Counted from the stretch's first letter, positions 43,810-56,657 are shown. The stretch: 64,000 nucleotides of DNA from Trichaptum fuscoviolaceum (GCA_910574455.1 CAJSYZ010000009.1:3551040-3615039); one strand, 5' to 3'. Made by a program: numbers and translations. Notes: generated from the letters alone by a model not told the origin.

Positions 43810-44485
43810 ACCAGTACCAGCAGCTCCAGTTTTACCAAAGCCACTAACTACTGCAAAGACGTGGAGTAATTTTACGCAGTAAATATTCCGTGAAGTAACT
43901 TAGAGAAGCAATAATAAATAATTAAAAGTGAACGAGAACGAGATTCGAACACACGACCCGCGTCAGAATAAGAATTACCATAAAGAGAAGCCGCGCTCAA
44001 GTCAACTAGACTACTGAGGCTTATACTACCTTGCCTCACTTAGTAATTATATACTGTCCCAACGGGGCGCAGCCCCGCAAGGAGTTAGGGTTATTGTTAG
44101 GGTTATTGTTAGGGTTATTTAAGGGTTAGGGGGGGGTTTGGGGGGCTCTGCCCCCCATAGTTAGGAGTTAGGGTTTGGGTAAGGGTTAGGGTAGATAGGT
44201 AGTTAGGGTTGTTAGGCTTAGTGTTGAGGATATATATAATCCCCCTTAGTGTAGTGGTTAATATGTCGTATTAGAATGTTTCCGGTTTAGGCTTTTATAG
44301 AGTCGTAAGTTCGAGTCACGTTTGTGTCGTTCACTTATATTTTGTATTTGTTACCACGCTATTTGGTATTACCACTTTATATTACTTGGGTATTATTTCT
44401 ACGTGGAATAATTACTGCTCTGATTTACCCCACGTCTTTGCAGTAGTTACTGGACTTGGTAATACTGGATTGGCTGGTACGCCTC
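43810..44485. mobile_element. 676-bp TIR element, copy B (inverted relative to copy A), TSD TGGAAGCC
   Basis: Perfect 8-bp duplications at 43802-43809 and 44486-44493. Same length and internal order as copy A (27123-27798): inverted termini, two Pol III-like units facing outward, TTAGGG-like core and GC palindromes, with scattered substitutions. It sits in a Plavaka exon, only 25 bp of host sequence away from the chromovirus 2 target site. Confidence 0.9.
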
Positions 44486-47400
44486 TGGAAGCCATTAAGA
44501 TCAAGCTCAAAGGGTCATTTCTGCCACCCAAGCGGATCTGGCGTTCAGCATGTAGTATGCCATGAACCGCAAGATGATGTGGCCCATACACTACGTTTTC
44601 GGGATCTTCCAGGTCTGCAATTTCGTTGAGTTCATTATTGCCCACAATGTCATCGAAGAAGTCCTCTGTATCATCAGCTGCGCCAGCTACGGGTGTATCA
44701 TGATGGTGCATCTGCTCCTTCCGAATTCGGGTCCTCTCAGCGTCATCTGTCTCCGACTCTGACATATTCCTGCGCAGAACATCTTGCAAAGCTCTCCATG
44801 AAGCCTCAGCCAGAGGACTTTCCAGCATTCCACGCCTCTTGAAGTCTGCCCTCGATGCAATAAGTTTACTGAGACGTTGGTTTGCTGTGATCATCTGACC
44901 CAAAGGATCATTTCTGTTTGAGCGTCGCCACGTTTCCTTGACCGCGTAAATGTGTTTATTCTCTGTGATTGATGAGCACAGCCCGCTTGGTGCAGCGAAG
45001 AGAGGGATCATTGTAGGATAGTGAATCATGGCATGCTGTCGTGGAAGTGAGAAGTTATCCCGGATGCCCTTAGCTATGAATATTTTGCGATATTGATGAT
45101 AGTGATCCAGAGAGGCTTTAATCTGATCAAGAGTTGAGGCTGTAATCGTGTACCGACGCACAAGGTAACAGAAGTCCAGAAATGCACTCAATGCGTGAAC
45201 TATATCATCATGTACAATGCCCACAATAGCCGGAAGATACACCTAGTAAGCGGATTGCATCAGATATCAGCAAACCACCACCTCAAACAAGATCATGATG
45301 AAAATACCACATACTTTCATAAGTGCCTTTGAATCATTACCTGTCCATTGCTTGAAGCCTCGACCTTCGGGAAATCTGCGAAGTCCGGGAAAAGGAGCAG
45401 CAACTCTGATTCTACGTGAAAGTTAGCAATGGTATTCACACGACTTGTAAGGGAATAGTACCTTTTATCCACAATATCCAGCTCTGTTGTGGTCATGCTC
45501 TGGCAAATCCACTCGACAAGATGATCCTTGAACACGCCTTTGATGATTTGGTGCAGTAAGTCTGGAGAAATGAGATCGCATATATCTGCACGCAGAAAAT
45601 CATTGGTGAAGGGCTACGGGACATAGTTCAAGTTGCGGTAAGTGCATCTAATGGACAAACTTGAAGTTGGAACACATACGACGATATCTTGGTGGAACCC
45701 ATACTCCTTACGAATTGTGGCTCTACTTATGCTATTGTCATCCACCTGTTCTATCAATCGTTCGTGCAGCTCTTTTGTTCGAGGATTTGTAACAAATTCC
45801 GGATTATCTAGGTTCTTGTGAGGTGCTGTACATCTATATAGTAGCCGCATTAAGCCATTTCCTCGAACTCAAGTCGGATGTGATTTTTGGAAAGGACAAT
45901 ACTTACTTGCAGCACCATCCAGTGCATATTGCGCATAGACTCACCTGTTCCGGATAATCGGCTATATACGAGCCGAGTCCGAGAACCGACCTACGCAAGT
46001 GACCATCAGGGCACCGGAAAATGGTTTGTTCGTTGTTTATGGACATTGCGCTCTTCAGTGGTCTCAAGATTCTCGATATAGATGAATGAAAGACTTGATG
46101 TCGAAAGCGGCGGAATTCATCCGACTTTTCGTACTGCCGTTCAGCTGCAAAGCATCAGAACACAAATGGATAGCTCAGTTTTTGACACACACTCTTTGGT
46201 ATTGCTAGAAATGCTACGAGCTGGACTGTATTCAACTTTTGGGACCGCCGGGCCTTGTTAGATACATTTCCTATTGAGAGATATAACGGATAATATTCGT
46301 TGTTGCCAGTTCCAACGGAAACTGTTGTCTTGTCACTCCCTAAAATTACCGGAACGAACATGGACCCATGAACTGCTTTATCTTCGGCGTAGATTTTGTT
46401 CTAAGTCAAGGATAATCAGTACACTTCCTCCAACTTCGAATGCTGCATGATTCATGACTTACAGCCTGTTCCCAAGCAAAATTTCCGGACATGTAGTTTC
46501 TGAAGACTCGTTCTTTGTTGTCATCAGAGTCCTCTTTCGGCTGATACTCACGAAACGGGACATAGTCGAATTCGCCTTCCAACGCCGGATTGTCCACCAA
46601 ATTCCGGATCACTTCCAAAGGATCCCGATACCATACATCATATTCTTTCCTCTTCCATGACTCGGTGTTCTCGTTTGTTGCCTTTTGGCTATGATCGTCC
46701 GTGTAGAAGTTACTAAAGGATTTCCAAGACACATCACCGACTTTCGTAGCATCAATGGCGTTATACATTTTTTGCGCATCTCCATCGAGTAGCGTACTAG
46801 TTGAACCCAGATCCAAGTCATCGTCAGGCAATGTCGCATCCAATTCGGAACATCCGCAAGATTTTACATTCTCCACCTCCTGAATCAGCTGATAAGCCTT
46901 CATGATTCCCAGAAGCTTTGTTATGTTCCCAGCAGACATTTGCTCTTCCCGATAGAGAAAATCTGCGAGCTCAAAATCTGCTCGGCACAAATATGGAAAC
47001 CAGTCATTTGACGCAGATTCGTTTCGCGGAGCGGGTGAGTCTTCGTATTCTAAGAAGTTCCCTTCTGCATCACATGGAGTGGCTGCACAATGTTTGGTGT
47101 CAAAATGCTATAGTAAACCGGGAACAATTGATTTGGCGCGCACCATTCAAGTATCTGTGATACACCTTCAAGTTATCCTCGCTCTCCTTATAATCTCCAA
47201 TGTCGGAATCCAAGTCTTCAGAACGGCCACTGTCACTTCCGGTGACAGAATGGGACAGAGAATCAGGTCTGTCCAAATCTTGAAGCAGCTCGTCTCGGCC
47301 TATACTGAGCATCAAGATATCCTGTGTAAGCATGGAAATATCGTAATCGTAGGAGTCAGAGCCGCTCTCAAGATGACCCTCTGATGGAAGTTCGGACGAC

Positions 47401-47902
47401 CTCAGGAGAGCTTCAAGTTGAGGACTTGGAGCTCGTATGGGTCGAATAGGTGACGATTCATATTCATGACCACAGGCAGAAGAATTTGCCAAGAATGACG
47501 TCGGATGAGCTGAATATTCATGTCTTGCTCTTCCAGATTGACTCTTGAACATCCTACTACAGCCGGGCAAGGTGCATCGAATAGTTGGTGGAAAATGAAA
47601 GGGATTGTGCTTTTTCCGTGTCGCTGGCATCAACTTGAATGTAACCTCAGTAGTAGTACACGTCGACAATTGGGACTCACAGCTGAGCCTCACTGGCACT
47701 GGCAGGCTGCTAGCACTGGCAGTGACTCGGACTCGGAGTGCCAGTGAACTTGAACCTGAGTTAAAATTAGTCATAGAGTAGTCACGGTAGTAGTGGGCGT
47801 AAATTTTCAACTTGTCTAAGATAGACGCCCCCGCCTCCCTGATCTTGAACTTGCACCTTCGACACATCTTATCATCATACAAGTCTCAAAACACTGCACA
47901 AA

Positions 47903-50900
47903 ATGTCAACTCAAAGACAGACAAGGGCTAAGAACAGGGAAAAGCACCCCGGAGCAGTTGTTGACCAACTCAGAACAAGACGAACACAGGAGGAGATATT
48001 GCGGGAGAAGGAAGAAAAAGAGAAAAGGAAAGTACGGCAGGCAGAAAGGCGGGATGAGGCATTGAAGGAGAAGGAAGAGAAGGAAAAGCAGAAGGAAGAG
48101 CGGACAGCTTTCCGCAGAGCTGCGGCCCAGCAAGTCGCGGTTGCGAAAGAGAGGAAAAAACTCGCTGCGGAGCAAAAACGGGCAGCAAAAGAACAAGAGG
48201 CAGCTGACAAGGTTCGCAAGAAGGTGACTGCAGCAGAGAACCAAGAAGCAGCGATGCTAGAGACCGTAGAGCTTGAAAACAACTTGTCGAAGGCTCTTGA
48301 GACACGCACCCAGATGGGCTCAACAGTGCCCAAACTCACTGGCAAACGTGGACGTAGAAAGCCAAAAGGCGAATCTAGTTGTAAGTCTTCAACTTTAGAT
48401 CAGTGATGACACAGATTTGAACTGGCATAAACAGACTCGAAGAACGATGTTAAAGACATATCGGATTGTGAAGATGGACACAACGAAGACTTGGATATTC
48501 GTGAGTAACATTACCTATACATTTTCAGACGATCTCAAAGCTTGGAGGTTGAACCCTGTGACTCACGTTAATGCGAAGCAGCGAGTATGGATGAGCCAAA
48601 CGGGAAGCCTGCAAAAAAAGCTAGGAAAGAAGACTCCAAAGGTGAACTTCCATTTCGCACACGTGTGCAGACCGCAAAGATGTCCAGGTCTGCCGCCACT
48701 CCCAGCGACGCATTCTTTCACGCTCCTGCAGGACCGAACGAGAGTCTTTCTGGTGAAGAAACGGACATAATAGACTCGCCCGCTACGTCAAGGCGGAACG
48801 ACAAGACAAAACGCCCTGTCAGGGCGCTTCGCAACACAGATGATTCCACTTTCATCGGTGAAGAGGGTGGAGGTCTTGAGGTGCCAGTGGCAGGGATAGA
48901 CTCAGAAAGGATCAATTTGTGAGTTTGAAGTTTGAATCTTGCATTGCGTCTGAATCAGTATCTTGTACTGTCAAGTCAATGTAATGGTGAGTGCGATTAA
49001 ACATCATCCCGACTACTACTAGTAGTAGTACTAGATTACTAATGAGCCTGCCACTCAGGCTGCCAGTGTCACTGCGGTCACGGTGCCAGCGGTTCAAGTT
49101 GACCGTGATGCTCCCGGGCCAAGACCCGACTTGGAAGTCCTTCACCTGCAATATTGACGCTCTTGTCCTTGTTACCACTGTATTATGAGCCTTGCTGACG
49201 CAAAGCTACACCAGACACACCATCTCATTGCCAGATGATGAAAACTTAAGTCCCTGGGAGGATGAAGGAGAAACAATCACCCTTACAAGCTATCATGGTG
49301 TAAAAAATAGCACAATCAGTGTGCAACAGAAGGCACATCTTGTCGATTCGGAATCAAATGTTGTGAGTTGACGGAGCATTAGAATGGCAAATGCAGTCTG
49401 AATAACTTGTTTATAGGGCGGAAGCAATCCGAAGAGGCTAACAAGGCCGGCTCAAGCTTGTGTGAGTACGACTTATTTCTGTTCGATTCACGTCAGTTAC
49501 TCCATGACCGTTTGTTCATATCCCTTCGTTATTATTTATCTGCCAACTGCCGTGTCATGAACAGGATGGAGGTAGCAGCAACCTCAACTCGAAGAAAAGG
49601 AAGTTATTGCATGACACTCTTTCCGGGTCGCAGGTTTCAACGGTAAGCGATGTCATATCATTTTTCATTTTTCATTCTACTAAGCAATCCCTTCCCGTAC
49701 TCGAGGATAAGAACAACGAGATAAAACCAGGTGGACAGGTGAGTGCCAGACAGCGAAGCACAGTGATCTTCATTCTATATCCTTCATTGCTGAATTGGTA
49801 TTTGCATAGGATGCAAACAAGAGGACTGCTAACTCGCAGCTTAGCGCACCGGTAAGTCTATCTTATTTCAACTTCTCTCGTTCCCCCCTTTATTTATGGT
49901 TGTAAGGTGCGATCACTAGCTTTGGAACCCCGTGTACAGGTATGTGTGAGCGTCGATGCACCGTAGGCTCACTTCCGGTGCTCTCCTGTAGCAACTATTC
50001 GTTTCCTTCTTCACTTCGAGTCGATCGCTAATGTGTGCATATGAATAGGACATCACAGTCACAAAGAACGGAAAGAGGAAGTCGCCACCAGACACCGACT
50101 CTCAGGTTAATGTGGTAATTCTTCTACCTTCACGTGCAATGAATTCCTTCATTTCATGTTTACTTAATTTGAACCATCTCAATAGGCTAATAAGACTGTC
50201 AAGATCAATAAGTCATTGTTGATTGACATGGACACACAGGCCGGTGCCACAGTAAGTGTCAATTCTATGGTAATTGGCATTTCAAGTTCGTATCTGATCA
50301 GGCGGAAAGGACTTGAGTAAGAAGAGGAACCCCTCTGATATTCCTTATCGGCCTGAGGCCGACACGACGGTAAGTGCTTCTTTTCGATCTGCTCACTTGC
50401 CATGGATAACAGCTTTCTGACGTGTTGCAGCCGGAGATTGGATCCGCTACCTTTAATCGCAAGAGGCAGTTGCTGGTGGCTGATAATGAAGTAAGTGAGA
50501 GTCGATTGATACACTCTAAACGTGAGCATTCACCTTCTTTTCTTAATAGTCTGGTGGTCGAAAGATGTCGTTAGCACCTCGAGCACCGTCGCTTGCAATG
50601 ACGAGAGCGTCCCACACCCCCGGACCCGAAGTGATAGTGACTGGGGCTTATCAAGGTCATCGCAAAGTCTCTCGGACTACTAGCTCAGTTTGTCGAATCA
50701 AATTCATTTCTATGACATATTTTGCTGATGTACGTATATGCAGACATCAGTGGGACTTGAGGACAAGGATCGAAATGAAGGAAGGGAAGGATCTCGCGTG
50801 CCAGGCAGGAAAAGGGCGACGAACCAGTGTCTCCCTCCCGGTACTCAGGCAGGATGGACTCATATTCTATTACCTTCACTATTTCGCGCAGTTGGAAAGT

Positions 50901-52027
50901 CCGTCACACCATGGCAAACCCTGGACAATAAGCTCATCAGCTCATTGTGGGGGAAAGTGTTTGATTCTGTGGAACTCATTTACGAAACTCAGTTCGCCGA
51001 TATCTGTTCTCTAGTTGAGTCATTTTTACTTATTCTCAAATCACTTTACCAAATTGAGATGCAATCCTCGTATTTCAGGCGGCCCAGAGATGCTCTGATA
51101 GCTGGCGCAAGAAGCTGTTTGAGAAAGCTGAGCAATCAGTTGCTAGTTTTATCAGCGGCGAACAATCAAAGTCAATGCAAAACGAAGCAATTGTGAAGAT
51201 GTTGCAGACGCTAGTTGACAAGAAGAAAGCCGAACCGTTTCTATGGGAAAGCTGGTATAGTATGGAGAGGGTAAGTAAAAGAGTATTTATTGTTGCATTT
51301 TGTGTCCATGCATTGACCCTAAATGTACAGAAGCAAGGACTGTTCTGCTCTGACCTTGTGGTCTCAGTGTTGTCCGTACACATTGTCTTGGCCATGGGTC
51401 GGCATAAAATACTGGACAGAAACACCATAGGAAAGCCTATCGGTCCCTCGCCCTTGCGGCAACAGCGGTATCTACTTTTTTCAGCACTTATATTGTCCTT
51501 ATTCGCTGATCTTCCCATGGATAGGTCAAGGTTGCCATTGATAAACAGGTGGCTCGGTTGCAAAATATCAAAGAAGAACTTGGCGGCGCTGAGTGGTATT
51601 TCACTAGCGCTCTGTGGCAGCCTCATACGGACGACTATGTTAACTTGTTGTCGAATCCCTCTTTCTTCACTGAATCAAACTGGGAAAAGGTTCGATCCCG
51701 CCTCCTAGCTTACGATGCCAGTACAGATATCGATACGAGAAAGAACACCGAACTTGTTGGATCGGGTATCACTGGCAGGGACTTTTCCTTGTATTTTGAC
51801 GTTGTAGATGCAGATTCGACCTGCGAGAAAGCGTATGACGAAGGCGCTGATAATTGGGAAGACGGAACCGACGGAACCGACGATAAGGGCGAAGAGCGTG
51901 AGGGGGCTGAGTATAGAGGCGAGGTGGAAGGTGATGCAGAGGACGAGCATGCTAATGCTGAGGGTGACGACAACCTGAGCGAGAGCGGGGACGAGGGTGT
52001 TGACAAGATTGAGGGCGAGGGCGAGGG

Positions 52028-52062
<35 letters not shown>

Positions 52063-52139
52063 ATTTAGGTGGAGATGGTGATCATGAGGAGGACGACGCT
52101 TCAAAATGGGATTCGGCTACGGACTGCGTAGACTTCTAA
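47903..52139 (+). CDS. Multi-exon gene divergent from Plavaka, possible transposon companion
   Basis: Starts MSTQRQTRAKNREKHPGAVV and continues as a highly charged coiled coil (residues about 30-130, rich in KEEKEK and ERR). Exons I could phase: 47903-48380, 48435-48500, and from 48582 on (SMDEPNGKPAKKARKED), with clean GTAAGT/GTGAGT donors. Many short exons follow (for example KKRKSPPDTDS, KTVKINKSLLIDMD). Then a helical domain: SVTPWQTLDNKLISSLWGKV; GLFCSDLVVSVLSVHIVLAM; and SLALAATA spliced to VKVAIDKQVARLQNIKEELG. The protein ends in a Glu/Gly/Asp-rich tail with a GEGEGEGE run and the stop at 52137. The last domain recalls basidiomycete proteins often found beside transposons (DUF6532-like, from memory, low certainty). 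Transcription is divergent from the transposase start 270 bp away. Coordinates give the outer limits of a spliced gene. Confidence 0.6.
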
Positions 52140-53320
52140 GGGCAAATCGATCACTGGTGAGCCTCTTCTTTTCGTTTCTGTCCGTGCGCTCAATATTATA
52201 TTACCATCGACTTGCAGAGCAGCCTTCGTTTCTACTGGTACGCCAAAGAACATGCAGAATTGAAGGCACGGCAGCGAAATGTGGCCTGCCACTGCCCGTC
52301 ACGGCAGAGGTTCGGGATAATGTCGGGCGGATCCCATGATAGCGACTGCTATGCTTAGTCTTGTGTAAATGACTGATGTACTTGAACGCTGAGGCACTGA
52401 TAGCTACATAATGTTGTCTTATATATTTCTGATGCAATGAAATACTTGGATCGTTCTTATGCACTTAGACTCTTGAGCACTGCAATTCGTCTTACAACAC
52501 TTGTCTACTGCTGTAATTAAAGGATGATACACTGGAGCACTGGGGTGCTGAATGCCTGAAACACTTAGAGCACTGATTCAGCCATCTTTCCTTATTTAAG
52601 CCAGCCCACACTTATTTCAGCCAACTTGTCCTGAATAATGGGAGGACATGCATGAATAAGTAAAGCTTGCCTTATTTAAGACTTCAGTCTCTCAGGACGT
52701 TTAAGTAACACTTAAGTCACTTTCAGCAGAAAGTAGTTTCCCTGATGAATCAACTTGAACCACCTTCGATCAACCCGGGCCTTGCCTTTTTTCTCTCAAC
52801 CACCACCTCCTCTGAGTCGGCGAGACACTTTTACCTTTACAACATTGACGATAACAAGCTGCTTCACCTGGATGTCTCGTCCGCTATGTATATGATACCC
52901 ACATTATGCTGCCTGATCAGTCCTGCCAAGGTTTCCCAGACCTGTCAGTCAATACAGCGAAAGAGGTACCATCTGCTGTCGGCTCGATAATCGTCCCTCG
53001 ACATTCAAACTCCAAGCATACGTTGCTTGAAGATACAAACATTCTTCAGGCTGTTGGCTTGCTCAGTGACTTACACCGAGGTCCGAGTATCTATAAATAA
53101 CGCAACTTCTTCCCAACGAAAGGGTCATATGTATGGCGTCCTGCCAACTTCTGTCAGTTCCTCATTCTCAGTATAATATCTGAAATGGACCAAGTGAGTT
53201 CCTTGTGCCAAACGGTTCTTTACCGGTACCTAGAGCTGATGTTGACTTGAAAAGATATAAAAGCCCTTGCATTCTGATGGAACGGTGCTCGAGAAAGAAG
53301 CTTCAAGTACCACCGCAGCC
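52140..53320. other. Spacer without a recognised gene
   Basis: 52500-52750 is rich in CCTGA/TTATTTAAG words resembling 22.9-23.3 kb and may be repeat remnant. The frame at 52745-52990 has no motif. Possible right end of the Plavaka transposon, but no terminal repeat was found. Confidence 0.35.
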
Positions 53321-54091
53321 ATGCTCCTCAACCTTCTGCATCTTGGAGCCACTGTCCTTTCTCTAGTAGGATCATCTTTGGCTGCTCCCGCAACAGATAT
53401 AGATATCTCCAACATCGGTACAATCGTCAATCTTCGTATCGAAGGGTTGACGACCACGATTTTCGAAGGTCCGATTTTCACCCGCGGTCATAACGTCACC
53501 ACTCCGTCCGGAGGCACGCACGAATGCGACGGTCTGAATAGCGGTGCGAATGCAAAACCTGGTCCGACAGCGACCAGCGCCCTCGCGGATGCCGCTCGAG
53601 TTGCTGGATTTTCATTCGATGGGTGAGTCTTCAGTTTTGTCTCTGTTTCTTACACTTTGATCTCTTAAGTCCGGTACAGAAGTTTCCCTTTCTTCGGCTT
53701 CGACGACTTCTTCATCACTTCCATAGGTCCGGACGCGAATACCGATACGATGTTCTGGGGTATCCTGCTTGGCTTCCAGTTCACGCCTGTCGGTGGATGT
53801 CAGCAAGAGGTGCAGCTCGGCGACGACCTTCTCTGGGCCTTCGACGCCTTCAGTGCGAATGCCTTCTTGAAGCTGTCTGGACCCAGCGTCGTGAAGAAGG
53901 GCGAAAACGCTATTTTCACTGTTGTAGATGGCCAATCTAGCGCTCCGGTCGAGGGTGCTGCAGTGAATGGTCAGATTACCGGAGCAGATGGAAAGGTGAC
54001 ACTGGCTTTTAATACCATCGGATTGCATGGATTCAAAGCTACGAAAGAAAGTGCGATTCGATCTAACAAACTGGAATTACTAGTCGTATGA
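53321..54091 (+). CDS. Secreted DUF4430-like protein (237 aa)
   Basis: Two exons, 53321-53622 and 53680-54091, phase 2, with a 57-nt intron (GTGAGT..GGTACAG); total 714 nt. The start at 53321 gives a signal peptide, MLLNLLHLGATVLSLVGSSLA, cleaved around AAP; the longer upstream frame would bury it. The mature part has NLRIEGLTTTIFEGPIFT, then HNVTTPSGGTHECDG, FDDFFITSIG, FQFTPVGGCQQEVQLGDDLL and a C-terminal beta-rich module (FTVVDGQSSAPVEGAAVNG..GKVTLAF). This resembles fungal secreted proteins with a DUF4430/transcobalamin-like domain; the C-terminal part looks Ig- or CNA-B-like. Extracellular or wall location is inferred; substrate unknown. Frame and splice sites are intact. Confidence 0.8.
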
Positions 54092-54452
54092 ATACATTAC
54101 AACTCATTTTATGAAGAATGTACCTTCGCCGCTTGGCCATCTATTTGTAGCGTGCGACCGAAACAGTGACAGTTAATGAAATTTTGACGTCTGTTCCACA
54201 ACAACCATTTTCTTATTCTTCCACCACCCTTTTCATGGATGGACAAGCACAAGTATTAATCACAGGGAGGCGCTGGGCTCAACTCTATAGAGAGGGCCTC
54301 GCCCCACAAGGCTGTTCTAGTACTTCAGCAGGCATCCGTGCGCGTGCGAATGCCTCGTGTAGAGCTCGAATTCGCGTATCTGGCTAGTTATGTATAGCAC
54401 GTCTGGACGACCTTGACGCAATTGGCCCTCTCGACGACGACGACGACGAACA

Positions 54453-55438
54453 ATGGCGCCAACCTACGCACCCTCCGACGCAAGTGTCAGCGACGACCTG
54501 CGCGACTACGACGTGATCTCCGACGCGGGGCCTCCGTCGCTGGAGTCGAGCCTTGCGGACTTTGGGAGCACACTGCCGTCGACACCCCGCGAGATCCCGC
54601 CGTCGGCGGAGGCGAGGAGTCGGTTTGATACGGCGGCGATGGGCGCGGAGGATGTGCAGGCCGCTGTACAGCGTACGGTGAGGACAAAGAGCGGGGCTGG
54701 GAACGGGAACGGGACGGGCACGGTCAGGAGGAGCATGTCGCGCGACCCAGCGGAACGAGAGAGGACAGTGAGAGTATACGTTGATGGCCTATTCGACATT
54801 CTGCACGTAGGGTAAGTCTTCTCCTCAGTCACTATGAGCTACCCTCACAGAAAACATAAATGTATTGCAGAATTGTACACCAGCTCCGTCAAGCGAAACT
54901 GTCGTTTCCCTCAGTCCACCTCATCGTCGGGCCTTTTACAGACGGTGCTTGCATCGCGGATGGGATATCGACATCAGTTCCGCACGTCGAACGTTGCGAG
55001 CTCGTTAGACACTGTCGGTGGGTTGACGAGGTCCTCTATGATGCACCGGTCGTGTTGGACGCCGCGTTCCTCTCGCGTAACCGCATTGACTACGTCGCCG
55101 TCGAGGAGGGCAGTTCGATCAACCCGGATGTGAGCAAAGCACGTATGGAGGGATATGACTTTATCAAGAGCATCGGTGCGTTCGTCGACCACGATACACA
55201 AGTCGCTTAATCTCATTTTTATATAGGCAAAGCTATTCCCACAAAGCGAACGAAGAACGTTGTCGCGTACAGGCTCAAGCTGCAGGAGCCCGCTCTTCTG
55301 GACCCTACGCAAGTAGTGATCACGCCAAACCCGCCCACTTTGGCCCTTCAGGATCTTACTCTGTCTGCGGTTCCTGTGGGCCAAAACTGCTCTCTTCCAG
55401 ACACGCCTCCTGAGCCCAGGGAGGAATTTGGCGCTTGA
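54453..55438 (+). CDS. Choline-phosphate cytidylyltransferase-like protein with altered signature (291 aa)
   Basis: Three exons, 54453-54811, 54871-55175 and 55227-55438; introns of 59 and 51 nt; phases 2 and 1 sum to 876 nt. A Ser/Pro-rich N-terminus is followed by the nucleotidyltransferase region: VRVYVDGLFDILHVG spliced to IVHQLRQAKLSFPSVHLIVG, then ELVRHCRWVDEVLYDAPVVLD, RIDYVAVEE and IPTKRTKNVV. In active CTP:phosphocholine cytidylyltransferases (Kennedy pathway) the first join reads HxGH and the end RTxG(I/V)STT. Here the second His of HxGH is Ile, DYVAHDD is DYVAVEE and the ISTT part is gone. The C-terminal lipid-sensing helix is not seen. Probably a catalytically inactive paralogue or an early pseudogene, though no frame is broken. 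Confidence 0.75.
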
Positions 55439-55844
55439 TGAACCTCCCTATATCTCTGACGATCAATCTTCTTCTCCTTTTTTGCATATGGTCATTGTAC
55501 ATTCATATCACATCCATGCGTCATTCCCGCTACCCCTTGGGTAGCTGGGTATTCTTAGGGTATGCAACTGTCCGCCGCGCCCGCCAAAAGTCAAAAGGTC
55601 ACGTGAAATTGCCCGTAAAGGGAATTCCTTCCTCTTAAGGAAGGCATTCCATTGGAAACTTCTGATGACAAGCGATGACGCAATCTGAGACATTGCGCCG
55701 TGTCCTCGCCATCGTCGCCAGCGTTCAACGTGTGTACTCTTCCTTCTTCTTTCCTCAGAGTCGGACTCACGTATTGACACTCCTAATGGCGACGCGTCCT
55801 TGTGAGCTTCTTCTTGATTCCTACATGTTCATGGCATTGCTAAT

Positions 55845-56657
55845 ATTTTGTGTTTTTGTCAATCTTCTACGACTTGACCTGCCAGGATCTGCCGCCCACC
55901 TTTGAAGACTCGCACTCCGCTTTCTTTGCTCTCCTCCTTCAGCTCATACTCAATGTCTCCCAAGACCGTTCGGTGTGGCTCGTAGCCAGCGCTATCTCAA
56001 GAACACGATCAAACGGTGATGGGAGGATGAGGACTCGCCTTTGGCGGACGCAGAGAAGACGCAGCTGAAGGGTCAGCTGGTCCCTGCAATGATCGCGCTT
56101 TCGAGTCCAGCGGACAAGACATTACGAGCGCAGGTTGCGGAGGCCGTGTCCATTCTCGTCAAGTACAATTTCCTCGAGCAGTGGCCAGATCTCATCATCA
56201 GCTCGTCTCTTCACTCACGCCGGACGCTGCAAATGATCCAACAAACATCTTTGTTCTCGAAACTGCCCACTCGATCTTCGCGCCTTGGCGTTCTGAAATA
56301 CGTTCGGACTCGCTCTACACAACAATCAACTTCATTTTGAGCCGCTTCTCGGGCACCTTCCTCCAAATCTTCGAACACACCGCCACCAATCTTCTGAATG
56401 GATCGGGAACTGAAGTGATGCCGCAGGCTCAGGTCGTGCTTCTGTCAATTTTCTACGACTTGATGTGCCAGGATCTGCCTCCCACCTTTGAAGACTCGCA
56501 CTCCGCTTTCTTTGGCGCTGAGCAGGGAGTGCTCACCAAGTTCCTTGCTTGGGACCTCGAGATCATGCGCGGTGATCCCAACGATTCGACTCCCTCTTTC
56601 CTCACCCAAATTAAAACGTCGATCTTCGAGCTCGCCAAGCTTTATACGCATTGAAAC
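55845..56657 (+). pseudogene. CSE1: Fragment of exportin CSE1 (importin-alpha re-exporter)
   Basis: The host protein exports importin-alpha from the nucleus. This is only an N-terminal part in several frames: RSVWLVAS near 55970, then DAEKTQLKGQLVPAMIALSS and LVKYNFLEQWPDL (56041 frame), then QLVSSLTPDAAN, LETAHSIFAPWRSEIRSDSLY, FYDLMCQDLPPTFEDSHSAFF and IKTSIFELAKLYT (56181 frame) to a stop at 56652. Before it, 55864-55925 repeats the FYDL(T)CQDLPPTFEDSHSAFF stretch, so part of the fragment is duplicated out of order. At least two frameshifts. Not functional. Confidence 0.82.

Larger units (their letters stand above)
36248..47630 (-). pseudogene. Plavaka-family transposase gene, interrupted by two insertions
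   Basis: Transposase of a fungal CACTA-related DNA transposon family (recognised by resemblance to Plavaka proteins). Start at 47630, MPATRKKHNPF, leading into a C2H2-type finger CTLPGCSRMFKSQSGRARH..H. Exons follow near 47100-47630, 46406-46990 (ADFELADFLYREEQMSAGNITKLL), 46155-46361, 45614-45850, 45317-45535 and 44494-45242 (YLPAIVGIVHDDIVHALSAFLDFCYLVRR in part; HAMIHYPTMIPLFAAPSGLCSSITE). The C-terminal exon is 36248 to about 37030 (FHSATAFFAYHGE; MWIVEPEYELE; FYVNRFADMHMHQ). The last two exons are separated by chromovirus 2 and TIR copy B. Exact joins upstream of 45.3 kb were not all resolved, and whether the gene was intact before the insertions is unknown. Confidence 0.8.
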
